From Chloroflexi bacterium UBA5189 (lineage in GTDB: Bacteria > Chloroflexota > Limnocylindria > Limnocylindrales > CSP1-4), in NCBI GenBank assembly GCA_002413045.1, contig DHWF01000039.1:1-59925 (forward strand): a stretch of DNA of 59,925 nt, given 5' to 3'. Every line of letters begins with the position of its first letter. The first letter of the stretch is position 1. A model generated the notes under the pieces. That model was not told the DNA's origin. It saw nothing but the letters and a program-made list of their open reading frames with translations, and did not search any database. Shown in pieces: positions 42,137 to 50,145 of this stretch. The position numbers were made by a program, and so were the translations under genes.

Positions 42137-43489
42137 GTGGTTGCGCCCTACGAAGCGGTTTCAGGCGTCGAGCAGATCGAGTCGGCAAAGGCGAAGGGCA
42201 TTCGCTTCGTCTCGCTCCAGTTCACGGACATCATGGGTGTCGTCAAGGCGGTGACGATCCCGATCCACCAGCTCGAGGGCTCGGTCCGCCACGGGACCTG
42301 GTTCGACGGCTCGTCGGTCGAGGGCTTCACCCGGATCGCCGAGAGCGACCAGTACCTGATGCCGGACATGCGGACCTTCTCGGAGATCCCTTGGTCGGCG
42401 GGCACCGCGGCCCGGGTCATCTGCGACGTGTTCACGCCGCGCGGCGAGCCGTTCGCCGGCGATCCGCGGTTCGTGCTCCGGCGCCAGGTCGAGCGGGCGA
42501 AGAAGCTCGGCTACATCGTGAACATGGGCCCGGAGCTCGAGTTCTTCCTGTTCCGCCGCGGCGAGGACGGGACGATCGAGCCGCTGCCGCACGATCAGGC
42601 CGGCTACTTCGACTTCAGCACCGACCTCGCGGTCACGATCCGGCACGACATGGTCGACGCCCTGGAGGCGTTCGGGATCCGCGTCGAGGCGGCCCACCAT
42701 GAGGTCGCGGCCGGCCAGCACGAGATCGACTTCGAGTACGCGGACGCGCTCCAGACCGCGGACAACGCGATCACCTTCAAGTTCACCCTCAAGGCCATCG
42801 CCCAGCAGCACGGCCTGTACGCAACGTTCATGCCGAAGCCGATCCATGGGATCAACGGCTCGGGCATGCACACGCACCAGAGCCTGTACTCGATCGACGA
42901 CAAGCGGAACTCGTTCGCCGACGCCGAGTCGTCGTACGGGCTGTCGCCGCTCGCCAAGTCATACGCGGCGGGCATCCTCAGCCACGCGCGCGGCATGATC
43001 GCCGTCCTCGCGCCACTCGTGAACAGCTACAAGCGGCTGGTCCCCGGCTACGAGGCCCCGACGTACCTGACCTGGGGCCGGACGAACCGGTCGGCGCTTA
43101 TCCGAGTGCCGATGGTCTCGCCGGGCAAGTCGGTCGAGGGGACGCGTCTCGAGGTCCGCTGCCCGGACCCGTCCTCGAACACATACCTCGCCTTCGCGGC
43201 GATGATCGCGGCCGGCCTCGACGGGGTCGAGAAGGGCCTCGAGCTGGCCGAGCCGGTCGAGGAGTCGCTGTTCGAGATGGACGCGGCACAGATCGCGGCC
43301 AAGTCGATCAAGGAGCTGCCGGGCACGCTCGGCGAGGCGCTCGACGAGCTCGAGAAGGACGACGTGATCCGCGAGGCGCTCGGCGACCACGTGTTCAGCC
43401 ACTTCATCGACGCCAAGCGCGCCGAGTGGGACGAGTACCGCACCCAGGTTTCCGACTGGGAAGTGGAGCGCTATCTCGAACAGTTCTGA
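42137..43489 (+). CDS. glnA: Glutamine synthetase type I (GSI-alpha)
   Basis: This 450-residue enzyme condenses glutamate and ammonia with ATP and forms dodecamers. Motifs are FVSLQFTDIMGVVKAVTIP, WFDGSSVEGF, metal-binding GPELEFFLF and HEIDFEY, GSGMHTHQSL, NSYKRLVPGYEAPTY and RLEVRCPDPSSNTYLAFAA. The length and the absence of an NLYDLP-like adenylylation site place it in the GSI-alpha group, which is feedback- or GlnR-controlled rather than adenylylated. GTG 42137 has AGGAGG 8 nt upstream. It is monocistronic between a PucR-type regulator and a strong hairpin terminator. Confidence 0.97.
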   Translation: MVAPYEAVSGVEQIESAKAKGIRFVSLQFTDIMGVVKAVTIPIHQLEGSVRHGTWFDGSSVEGFTRIAESDQYLMPDMRTFSEIPWSAGTAARVICDVFTPRGEPFAGDPRFVLRRQVERAKKLGYIVNMGPELEFFLFRRGEDGTIEPLPHDQAGYFDFSTDLAVTIRHDMVDALEAFGIRVEAAHHEVAAGQHEIDFEYADALQTADNAITFKFTLKAIAQQHGLYATFMPKPIHGINGSGMHTHQSLYSIDDKRNSFADAESSYGLSPLAKSYAAGILSHARGMIAVLAPLVNSYKRLVPGYEAPTYLTWGRTNRSALIRVPMVSPGKSVEGTRLEVRCPDPSSNTYLAFAAMIAAGLDGVEKGLELAEPVEESLFEMDAAQIAAKSIKELPGTLGEALDELEKDDVIREALGDHVFSHFIDAKRAEWDEYRTQVSDWEVERYLEQF

Positions 43490-43529
43490 CCGAGATGCCG
43501 GCGCTGGCCGGCCAATCCTTGCGAACGGG

Positions 43530-43555
43530 AACGGGCGGCCTTCGGGCCGCTCGTT
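43530..43555. terminator. Bidirectional hairpin terminator between glnA and tetR
   Basis: This is an 11-bp stem (AACGGGCGGCC / GGCCGCTCGTT, one G-T wobble) closed by a stable TTCG tetraloop. It lies 40 nt after the glnA stop and 6 nt before the end of the convergent TetR gene. There is no long T-tract, so it may act as a processing or Rho-assisted terminator. Confidence 0.75.
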
Positions 43556-43560
43556 CTGAT

Positions 43561-44151
43561 TCAGGGGCCGCGACGCTTCAGTCCGGCGATGACCACGTCC
43601 GCCACCTGGCGCGAGTAGTCGGGCGACGGCCCGGTCCCCGTCGCCAGCAGGTGCGCCAGTGCGCTCCCGAAGAGGAGATCGAACGGTAGCTGCGGCTCGA
43701 TGGACCCGTCGAAGCCCTGGGTTGCCGCGAGCTCCCGATACTCGGTTGCGAGGCCTTCCCGGTTGGGCGCCAGGTCGTCGAAGGTGATCTCCTGCGGATC
43801 CGCGAGGACCGCCCGCATGAGCTCCGGCAGGATGGCATTGAAGTACGGAGCGCCGAAGACCGTCTCGAGGAACGCGGCGCCCCGCCGAATGTCGCGCTCG
43901 AGATCGCCCGTGAGCTCGAACGGCTTCCCGCCGGCGACAGCTTTCGCCGCAGCCCCGACCAGCGCTGCTCGTGACGGCCACCGCAGATAGACGGTCGCAC
44001 GGGCGACGCCGGCGCGCCGGGCAACTTCGGCGACCGTGACCCCCGCAACGCCGACGTCCCCCATGAGGTTCAGCACCGCCTCCAGGATCGTCGCGTCCGT
44101 GGCGCTGCTCCGCGGTCGACCGATGTGACGAGCCGCCGCTTCGGTGGTCAT
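43561..44151 (-). CDS. TetR/AcrR family transcriptional regulator
   Basis: This 196-residue regulator has an N-terminal TetR HTH (~12-58: GRPRSSATDATILEAVLNLMGDVGVAGVTVAEVARRAGVARATVYLRWPSRAALVGAA). The helical ligand domain has the TetR_C_11-like end PQLPFDLLFGSALAHLLATG. Such proteins repress divergent transporter or enzyme genes until a ligand binds. ATG 44151 has TACGGT 7 nt upstream. A 20-bp inverted repeat (44187-44206) in the 157-bp divergent gap is the likely operator, shared with the PAS-MFS operon. A longer start at 44280 would read through that operator. Confidence 0.92.
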   Translation of the reverse strand: MTTEAAARHIGRPRSSATDATILEAVLNLMGDVGVAGVTVAEVARRAGVARATVYLRWPSRAALVGAAAKAVAGGKPFELTGDLERDIRRGAAFLETVFGAPYFNAILPELMRAVLADPQEITFDDLAPNREGLATEYRELAATQGFDGSIEPQLPFDLLFGSALAHLLATGTGPSPDYSRQVADVVIAGLKRRGP

Positions 44152-44158
44152 GGGTTCA

Positions 44159-44164
44159 ACCGTA
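44159..44164 (-). promoter_or_regulatory. -10-like box of tetR, apparent leaderless start
   Basis: TACGGT on the minus strand is 7 nt before ATG 44151, with no Shine-Dalgarno between. Confidence 0.4.
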
Positions 44165-44186
44165 CCATATTTCAATACTAGACGAC

Positions 44187-44206
44187 CTGTATAGAAACTG
44201 ATACAG
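44187..44206. promoter_or_regulatory. Candidate TetR operator (inverted repeat)
   Basis: CTGTAT and ATACAG are perfect 6-bp arms around an 8-nt AGAAACTG spacer, in the only AT-rich stretch of the locus. The site lies between the TetR gene and the divergent PAS-MFS operon, the usual position for an autoregulatory TetR operator. Confidence 0.65.
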
Positions 44207-44308
44207 TCTCGCGGCCCCGCTCCCCCGGGGCGCCGGTCCCGCTGCGTCGCTCCGCGGTGGCGCGGCGGGCCATCCACCACCGCTGATCAACGCACTCCCA
44301 GGAGTCCC

Positions 44309-44743
44309 ATGCCGTCCCCTATGATTCGTCGGAACGTGACCACCCGCCCGGAACTCGACGCGCGACTGCTCGCCCTGCTCGACGCGATCGACGAGCCGGT
44401 TTCGATCGCGAGCGCCATCCGCGACCGTGACGGGCGGCTCCTCGACTTCCGGCTCGAGTTCGTGAACCTGGCGGCCGCCGACTGGGCAGGCGTGCCGCGG
44501 GAGAAGATGATCGGCCTGATCACGGGCGAGCTCCTCCCCGAGTTCCGATCGAGCGGCTTCTTCGACACCCTAGCCGAGGTCGTCGAGACGGGCGTGCCGT
44601 ACCACGAGGTGGGCGCCCAGGTCGACGATGCGGTCACCGGAGGCGAGTGGGTCGGCGGCATCTACGACATGCGCGCGATCCGCCTCGGCGACGGGTACTT
44701 CAGCACCTGGCGCCGGCAGGCGGCCACGTCCAAGCCCGGCTGA
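44309..44743 (+). CDS. Small stand-alone PAS-domain protein
   Basis: This 144-residue protein is essentially one PAS fold: LDARLLALLDAIDEPVSIASAIRDRDGRLLDFRLEFVNLAAADWAGVPREKMIGLITGELLPEF ... DMRAIRLGDGYFSTWRR. It has no kinase, cyclase or DNA-binding domain, so it probably works as a ligand- or redox-sensing partner. AGGAG precedes ATG 44309 by about 6 nt. Its stop overlaps the MFS gene start (CTGA), and it diverges from a TetR gene across a palindrome, so the pair is probably TetR-controlled. Confidence 0.85.
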   Translation: MPSPMIRRNVTTRPELDARLLALLDAIDEPVSIASAIRDRDGRLLDFRLEFVNLAAADWAGVPREKMIGLITGELLPEFRSSGFFDTLAEVVETGVPYHEVGAQVDDAVTGGEWVGGIYDMRAIRLGDGYFSTWRRQAATSKPG

Positions 44744-45981
44744 TCACGACCGCCGACGCCCCGCCGGGGATCCGCCCCGAGCGCACCCTCTGGCTGCTCT
44801 CGGTCGCCCACGCGGTCAACCACGCGCAGGCGGTGATCCTGCCGCCGATCTTCCTGCTTGTCGTCGCCGAGTTCCATGTCGGGGTCGAGGCGATCCCGTT
44901 CCTGGCCGCGATCGGGGCAGTCAGCTCCGGAGTGATCCAGGCGACGTACGGCTTCGTCACCCGGCGCGTCGCGCGACGCCCGATCCTCGCCGCCGGAGGC
45001 CTGCTCTTCGGCGCCGGGTTCGCCCTGCAGGCGGTGACCCATTCGTTCCTGACCTTCAGCATCGCCAATGTCGTGTCGCGGATCGGCGGCTCGCCCCAGC
45101 ACCCGGTCGGCAACGGGCTCCTCGCCGAGCAGTTCCCGCCGGAGCGCCGTGGCTTCGCGATCAGCGCCCACATCTCCGGCGGCAACGTCGGCACGGTGAT
45201 CGCGGCCATCGGCGGCCCGGCGGTCCTGGCCGCGTTCGGCTGGCGCGGCGCGTCGCTCATCTTCGGGATCCCAGCCGCGATCGTCGGACTGGCGATCTTC
45301 CGCTGGGTCCGCGAGACGGGCGCCGACCGGATCGCCGCCATCCAGCAGGGATCGGTGCGGGACGCCGCAAAGGGCGCGTGGGCCAATCCGACGGTGCGGC
45401 GGACGTACCTTGCGTCGATCTTCGGCGGCGGCGGACGCGGCCTGGGCGTCGCCAACCTGTACGCCCTGCTGTACGTCACCGATGTCCTGCACCTGCCCAC
45501 CGACACGACGAACCTGATGTACGCGGGCCTGATCGTCCTGTCGGTGCCGATGCCGCTCGTCGCCGGCTGGCTGTCGGACAGGCTCGGGCGGCGGCCGATC
45601 ATCCTCGGCGCCTACATCGGTGGTGCGGTGGGATTCGTCGTCTTCGCGGCGGTCGGCTCGAGCATGCTCGGGCTGTGGGTGGGCATCGTGATCATGGGCC
45701 TGTTCTCGTTCGCCGAGAGCCCGCAGCTCCAGGCGCTGCTCGCGGATGTGGTGGCGACCGGCGTCCGTGACGTGACCTTCGCGCTGTACTTCACCCTCGC
45801 CTTCGGTGTCGGCTCGATGTGGAACATCGTCTACGGCCTGGTCATCTCCGGGGTCGGCGAGACCGCCGGGCTGCCGATCGTGTTCGTCCTGATGGCGGCC
45901 TCGTTCCTGGTCGCGGCCGCGATCATGTTCCCGGTGCACGACCCGCCGCGGGTCGCGAGGGTCGAGCTGGCGAACGACTGA
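44740..45981 (+). CDS. MFS transporter (apparent CTG start overlapping the PAS gene stop)
   Basis: This 413-residue major-facilitator protein has 12 predicted TM helices. The N-terminal half begins TLWLLSVAHAVNHAQAVILPPIFLLVVAEF, with RRVARRPILAAGG and GNGLLAEQFPPERRGFAISAH. The central cytoplasmic loop is ~205-235, and WLSDRLGRRPIILG is the RxxGRR-type A-motif of the second half. No ATG, GTG or TTG exists in frame after the PAS gene's last part and before TM1. CTG 44740 makes a CTGA overlap with the PAS stop and gives a normal ~15-residue N-terminus. ATG 44647 would add 31 implausible Arg/His-rich residues. Substrate unknown; Fsr/drug-type exporters are similar. Confidence 0.87.
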   Translation: MITTADAPPGIRPERTLWLLSVAHAVNHAQAVILPPIFLLVVAEFHVGVEAIPFLAAIGAVSSGVIQATYGFVTRRVARRPILAAGGLLFGAGFALQAVTHSFLTFSIANVVSRIGGSPQHPVGNGLLAEQFPPERRGFAISAHISGGNVGTVIAAIGGPAVLAAFGWRGASLIFGIPAAIVGLAIFRWVRETGADRIAAIQQGSVRDAAKGAWANPTVRRTYLASIFGGGGRGLGVANLYALLYVTDVLHLPTDTTNLMYAGLIVLSVPMPLVAGWLSDRLGRRPIILGAYIGGAVGFVVFAAVGSSMLGLWVGIVIMGLFSFAESPQLQALLADVVATGVRDVTFALYFTLAFGVGSMWNIVYGLVISGVGETAGLPIVFVLMAASFLVAAAIMFPVHDPPRVARVELAND

Positions 45982-45988
45982 GTTGCCG

Positions 45989-46008
45989 CCGGGCTCTGCA
46001 AAGCCCGG
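45989..46008 (+). terminator. Hairpin after MFS gene, just before tRNA-Pro promoter
   Basis: The perfect 7-bp stem CCGGGCT/AGCCCGG with a 6-nt loop begins 8 nt after the MFS stop. There is no T-tract. It is immediately followed by TGC-TATGAT, the tRNA -10 region, so it probably separates the two transcripts. Confidence 0.5.
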
Positions 46009-46011
46009 TGC

Positions 46012-46017
46012 TATGAT
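46012..46017 (+). promoter_or_regulatory. Extended -10 box of tRNA-Pro(CGG)
   Basis: TATGAT is preceded by TGC (extended -10, TGN) and lies 28 nt before the mature tRNA 5' end. The same hexamer is used by the other tRNA-Pro gene. Confidence 0.55.
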
Positions 46018-46045
46018 CCGCGGGCCCTTCAGACGGGCGCCCAGT

Positions 46046-46122
46046 CGGGGCGTAGCGCAGCCTGGTAGCGCGCTTCGTTCGGGACGAAGAAGTCGTGGGT
46101 TCAAATCCCGCCGCCCCGACCA
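46046..46122 (+). tRNA. tRNA-Pro, anticodon CGG
   Basis: The cloverleaf has acceptor CGGGGCG/CGCCCCG, D-stem GCGC/GCGC, anticodon stem CTTCG/CGAAG with loop TTCGGGA (anticodon CGG), T-stem GTGGG/CCCGC with loop TTCAAAT, discriminator A and encoded CCA. The first 28 nt are identical to the tRNA-Pro(UGG) at 33173. Confidence 0.98.
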
Positions 46123-46262
46123 TCACCTCCGCATCGGCCTCCAGGCGCGCGCGCCGAGCCGAACGGAGCCGGCAGCCACCACCCGTCTCGCCCGTCCCGG
46201 ATAGAGTGGACCGAACGACACTCCTATTGCCGCGGGCGCCACTTCGGGGGAGGATGCAGGCC

Positions 46263-47441
46263 ATGCGACGGACGAGTCTTCGAAGGATCGCCGCTCTGGC
46301 GGCCGCAGCGACGCTCCTGGCGCTGACCGCGTCGACCTCGATCGCCGCACCGACCGATGCGCACATCAGGCTGTCGCTGCGGGCGTCCGGGCTGACAAAG
46401 CCCGTCTTCGTGACCAGCGCCCACGACGACACGGGCCGCCTGTTCATTGTCGAGCAGACCGGCCGGATCAAGATCTACAGGAACGGTGCGATCCTCGCGA
46501 CGCCGTTCCTGAACATTGCCAGCCAGGTCAGCGGCGGCTACGAGCAGGGGCTCCTGGGGCTGGCCTTCCACCCGAGCTTCAAGACCAACCACAAGCTGTA
46601 TGTCGACTTCACGGACGTGAATGGCAACACGGTGATCCGCGAGTACCGCGTCTCGACTACGAACTCGAACGTCGTCGCGACGAGCACGGCCCGCACGATC
46701 CTGAAGATCAACCAGCCGTACGCCAACCACAATGGCGGGATGCTCGCCTTCGGGCCGGACGGGTACCTGTACATCGGGATGGGCGACGGCGGAAGCGGCG
46801 GCGATCCGGGCAACCGGGCCCAGAACACGGGCGTGCTCCTCGGCAAGATCCTGCGCATCGACATCAACGGCACGACCTCGACCCACAACTACCGCGACCC
46901 GGCAACGAATCCATATGTCGGCAAGACCGGCGCCGACGAGATCTGGCAGCTCGGCGTCCGCAATCCGTGGCGCTTCTCGTTCGACCGCGCCAACGGCAAC
47001 CTGTGGATCGGCGACGTCGGCCAGGACTCGTGGGAGGAGATCGATCGCGCGACGCGAACGCCGGGTGGCGCCGGGCGGGGCGTCAACTGGGGCTGGCACG
47101 TTCTCGAGGGCTTCAGCTGCTACAGCCCGCCCTCGGGCTGCAACAAGACCGGCATGTCGCCGCCACTGCTCGTCTACGACCACAGCAACGGTCGGTGCGC
47201 GGTGACCGGCGGCTACGTCTCGCGCGGCTCGCTCGTGCCGGCCCTGTACGGCGGCTACGTGTTCGGCGACTTCTGCAGCGGCGAGATCTGGGTGGTCAAC
47301 GCGACGGCGAGCACGCCGGCGAAGCCGGTCCTGCTGCTGGACACGTCGCTCACGATCTCGTCGTTCGGCGAGAACCAGGCCGGCAACCTGTACGTCGTCG
47401 ACCACGACGGCGGCAAGCTGTACGCGATCGTGCCCGCCTGA
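46263..47441 (+). CDS. Exported PQQ-dependent sugar dehydrogenase-like beta-propeller (GSDH family)
   Basis: This 392-residue protein has a Sec signal peptide (RRTSLRRIAALAAAATLLALTASTSIAA) and a six-bladed GSDH/aldose-sugar dehydrogenase propeller. Blocks are GLTKPVFVTSAHDDTGRLFIVEQTGRIKIYRNG, GYEQGLLGLAFHPSFKTNHKLYVDFTD, NHNGGMLAFGPDGYLYIGMGDGGSGGDPGNRAQN, LLGKILRIDI, GVRNPWRFSFDRANGNLWIGDVGQDSWEEID and NWGWHVLEG. The catalytic His in ANHNGG is present. Relatives oxidise sugars with PQQ, but some bind no PQQ. ATG 46263 has GGGGGAGG 9 nt upstream; ATG 46254 abuts that sequence and is less likely. Confidence 0.88.
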   Translation: MRRTSLRRIAALAAAATLLALTASTSIAAPTDAHIRLSLRASGLTKPVFVTSAHDDTGRLFIVEQTGRIKIYRNGAILATPFLNIASQVSGGYEQGLLGLAFHPSFKTNHKLYVDFTDVNGNTVIREYRVSTTNSNVVATSTARTILKINQPYANHNGGMLAFGPDGYLYIGMGDGGSGGDPGNRAQNTGVLLGKILRIDINGTTSTHNYRDPATNPYVGKTGADEIWQLGVRNPWRFSFDRANGNLWIGDVGQDSWEEIDRATRTPGGAGRGVNWGWHVLEGFSCYSPPSGCNKTGMSPPLLVYDHSNGRCAVTGGYVSRGSLVPALYGGYVFGDFCSGEIWVVNATASTPAKPVLLLDTSLTISSFGENQAGNLYVVDHDGGKLYAIVPA

Positions 47442-47448
47442 TTCGTTC

Positions 47449-48093
47449 GTGCCCTACGACCTTCCGACGGCGACCGCCGCCGTCACCGCGGCGGATCCGC
47501 GGCTGGCAGCCTTCGTCCGCCGTGCCGGTCCCTACGAGCACCGTCCGGGCGACGGTGAACCGTTGGCGTCCCTCGCCCGCGCGATCGTGTTCCAGCAGCT
47601 GGCCGGTGCCGCCGCGCGGGCGATCCATCGGCGCTTCGTCGCGGCGATCGGCGGTTCGGTGACCGCGCCGGCCATCCTCGCGACGGATCCCGACCGGCTG
47701 CGTGGGGCGGGGCTGTCCGCGGCGAAGACCGCGTCGCTGATCGATCTTGCAACCAAGGTCGCGGACGGGACCGTCCCGCTCGACGGCCTCGCTGCGCTCG
47801 ATGACGACGCGATCGTGGAACGCCTCGTGACCGTCCGGGGGATCGGGCGCTGGACGGCCGAGATGTTCCTCCTGTTCGAGCTGGAGCGGTCCGACGTGTG
47901 GCCGGTGGACGACCTCGGGGTGCGCCACGGCTGGAAGCTGATCCACGACGAAGCCGACCTGCTCAAGCCGAAGGCACTCCAGGCCGAGGGCGAGCGGTTC
48001 CGACCCTATCGCAGCGTCGTCGCGCTGTTCTGCTGGCACGCCGTCCATGTCGAGCGCGGCCAGGTCGTCGCGGGCGGGGAAGCGAGCGCCTAG
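47449..48093 (+). CDS. AlkA-like DNA-3-methyladenine glycosylase II
   Basis: This 214-residue HhH-GPD DNA glycosylase excises alkylated bases. ASLARAIVFQQLAGAAARAIHRRF and the helix-hairpin-helix LVTVRGIGRWTAEMFLLFELERSDVWPVDDLGVRHG show the motif GIGxWTA and the catalytic Asp in PVDDLG. It lacks the N-terminal Ada/AlkA fold, so it is the short bacterial type. The GTG start is 7 bp after the dehydrogenase stop. Its TAG stop shares the CTAG tetranucleotide with the convergent PPOX gene. Confidence 0.92.
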   Translation: MPYDLPTATAAVTAADPRLAAFVRRAGPYEHRPGDGEPLASLARAIVFQQLAGAAARAIHRRFVAAIGGSVTAPAILATDPDRLRGAGLSAAKTASLIDLATKVADGTVPLDGLAALDDDAIVERLVTVRGIGRWTAEMFLLFELERSDVWPVDDLGVRHGWKLIHDEADLLKPKALQAEGERFRPYRSVVALFCWHAVHVERGQVVAGGEASA

Positions 48094-48509
48094 CTCGCCG
48101 CCTCCCAGCCGGCGACGGCCTGGAGGCGGAACGGCAGCACGGAAACAAAGCTCGCGGTCGCGTACTGCGCGTAGCGCGCCCGCAGGGCCTGCTCGAGTCG
48201 CCCGGCGAGCTCTGCGTCAGGCTCGGACAGGACCAGGGACAGGCGGACCCACCACAGCCGCGACCAGTCGGCGGCGTCCCACTGCTCCACCAGGAGTGTC
48301 GCGCGAGGATCGCGTTCGAGGTTCCGCACCCGACCCAGCGCCGTCGATCCCTTCGGCTTGATCGCATCGATCGGGATCGCTAGCCAGCCGTCGACGATCG
48401 CAAAGCACGCGGGCACCAGATCCGCGACGCCGGTGCGGTTCAGGGTCGCGAAGACGCCGTGATCGGCGGCCGCGGCACGCCGCAGGCCCTCGTCGCGCTC
48501 GAGGTGCAC
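48090..48509 (-). CDS. PPOX-class (pyridoxamine 5'-phosphate oxidase-like) putative F420-dependent protein
   Basis: This 139-residue split-beta-barrel protein has GVFATLNRTGVADLVPACFAIVDGWLAIPIDAIKPKGSTALGRVRNLERDPRATLLVEQWDAADWSRLWWVRL, which fits the TIGR03668-type PPOX group thought to use F420 or FMN. GTG 48509 has GGAGGAA 3-9 nt upstream and matches the usual family N-terminus. The long upstream extension of this frame is a shadow of the divergent membrane-protein gene and was discarded. It is convergent with alkA. Confidence 0.87.
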   Translation of the reverse strand: MHLERDEGLRRAAAADHGVFATLNRTGVADLVPACFAIVDGWLAIPIDAIKPKGSTALGRVRNLERDPRATLLVEQWDAADWSRLWWVRLSLVLSEPDAELAGRLEQALRARYAQYATASFVSVLPFRLQAVAGWEAAS

Positions 48510-48621
48510 GGGTTCCTCCGCCTTCGGCCGGACGCCACATCCGTCCGCGGCGCCGCGTCCCCCAGTCTCCCACCGAACGACGTGCCACGCCCCAGGGTGG
48601 CCGACCAGCCTGGAGGTCCCC

Positions 48622-50145
48622 GTGGATCCACGCATCGCTCGACGCGCGGCAGGCGCCGCACTCGCCTTCGGCATCCTCGCCGAGGTGCTCTTCGACCGAG
48701 CCGCGCTCGGCATCAACGTCCCGATCGCGACGGCGCTCGTCCTCGCGATCGTCACCCTGCTCGCCCCGAACCGGCGCCCGGCGGACCGGCTCGACCTGTG
48801 GCTCGCGGGGCTCGCGATGGTCGCGTCGCTTGGGCCCGCCCTCCGGACGGACCCGTCGGTCGTGCAGCTCGACCTCGTCCTGACGATCGCGGCGGTTGCC
48901 GCGTGGAGCACCGCGATGAGCGGGGTTGCCGTGACGCGCCGATCGGCCGCTGCCGTCGCCGGGCTCGGCGTGGAGGCCGGCGTCGCGCTCGGGATCGGGT
49001 TCGCCTGGCTTGTCTCCCACGCCGCCTCCGACGGCGCGCTCTCGAGCGCGGGTCGCCAGGTCGGGCGCCTCGCCCCGGTCCTGCGTGGCGCGCTCATCGC
49101 CGTGCCCGTGATGGCCGGCTTCGCGCTCCTGCTCGGGTCCGCGGACGCCGTCTTCGGCCGTGCCATCGACGACGCGCTCCGGTTCCCGGTCGACCTCGAG
49201 GACGTCTCGAACCGGGCGCTGTTCTCGATCCTGGCGGCGGTCCTCGTGGGCGGCCCGATCGCGATCGCCGTCGGTGGATCGAAGGCGCTGATCGGATCGT
49301 TCGCGACCGGCACGGCGGCCCCCGGCGGAGCCCCGCCCGACGGTGCGAGGCCGTCCGGCCTTCGCCCCTACGCGACGGAGGCGCTGGTCGTGCTCGCGGC
49401 GGTGGACGCGCTCTTTGCGGCGTTCGCCGCCGTGCAGATCGCATTCCTGTTCGGCGGCGCCAGCACCCTGTCCGCGATCGGGATGACCTACAGCGACTAC
49501 GCCCGGCAGGGCTACTTCCAGCTCGTCTTCGTGGTCGGCCTGGCGGGACTCCTGCTGCTCGGCGCTCACGAGGTCGCCGGTCTGACGCGACGATTCCTCG
49601 TGCTTGCCGTCGCGCTGCTGCTTCTGACCGGGCTCATCCTCGCCTCGGCGGCGGTCCGGCTCGCCCTCTACCAGGGCGCCTACGGCTGGACGGAGCTGCG
49701 CTTCTTCGTCGCCGCCTCGATCGCCTGGCTTGCCACGTGCCTCGCCCTCACCCTCGGCGCATTGCGCGCCAACCGAATGCGCTGGCTGCCTCACGCCATC
49801 GCGATGAGCGCGGCTGCGGTCACGCTCGCGGTTTCGGCGATCGGGCCACAGGCGTTCGTGATGCACCAGAACCTTGCGCGCGTCCTCGATCCCAGCCTGG
49901 TCGCGGTCGACGGCCACTCCGGCTTCGATGTCGACTACGCGTCGGAGCTCGGCGACGACGCGGTCCCGGATCTCGTGGCCGCGCTCGCCGTGGTGCCGAC
50001 GCCGGACGCCGCTGCCCTCCGGGTGCAGCTGGAGGGCCGTCGGGCCGCGCTGCAGCTTGACTCGTCGAGCGCCGGACCCCTGTCATGGAACCTCTCGCGC
50101 GAGCGTGCCCGCGCCGCGCTGGCGACCCTCGGTGCGCCTCAGTGA
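48622..50145 (+). CDS. DUF4173/DUF4153-like polytopic membrane protein
   Basis: This 507-residue protein has roughly 11-12 hydrophobic helices through residue ~415 (e.g. VPIATALVLAIVTLLA, VLRGALIAVPVMAGFALLLG, ALFSILAAVLVGGPIAIAV) and a soluble C-terminal ~90 residues. The conserved DUF4173 core is evident: PYATEALVVLAAVDALFAAFAAVQIAFLFGG, IGMTYSDYARQGYFQLVFVVGLAGLLLL and LALYQGAYGWTELRFF. GTG 48622 has GGAGG 5 nt upstream. The molecular function of the family is unknown. It is convergent with the phosphoesterase, with a 7-bp stop overlap. Confidence 0.88.
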   Translation: MDPRIARRAAGAALAFGILAEVLFDRAALGINVPIATALVLAIVTLLAPNRRPADRLDLWLAGLAMVASLGPALRTDPSVVQLDLVLTIAAVAAWSTAMSGVAVTRRSAAAVAGLGVEAGVALGIGFAWLVSHAASDGALSSAGRQVGRLAPVLRGALIAVPVMAGFALLLGSADAVFGRAIDDALRFPVDLEDVSNRALFSILAAVLVGGPIAIAVGGSKALIGSFATGTAAPGGAPPDGARPSGLRPYATEALVVLAAVDALFAAFAAVQIAFLFGGASTLSAIGMTYSDYARQGYFQLVFVVGLAGLLLLGAHEVAGLTRRFLVLAVALLLLTGLILASAAVRLALYQGAYGWTELRFFVAASIAWLATCLALTLGALRANRMRWLPHAIAMSAAAVTLAVSAIGPQAFVMHQNLARVLDPSLVAVDGHSGFDVDYASELGDDAVPDLVAALAVVPTPDAAALRVQLEGRRAALQLDSSSAGPLSWNLSRERARAALATLGAPQ

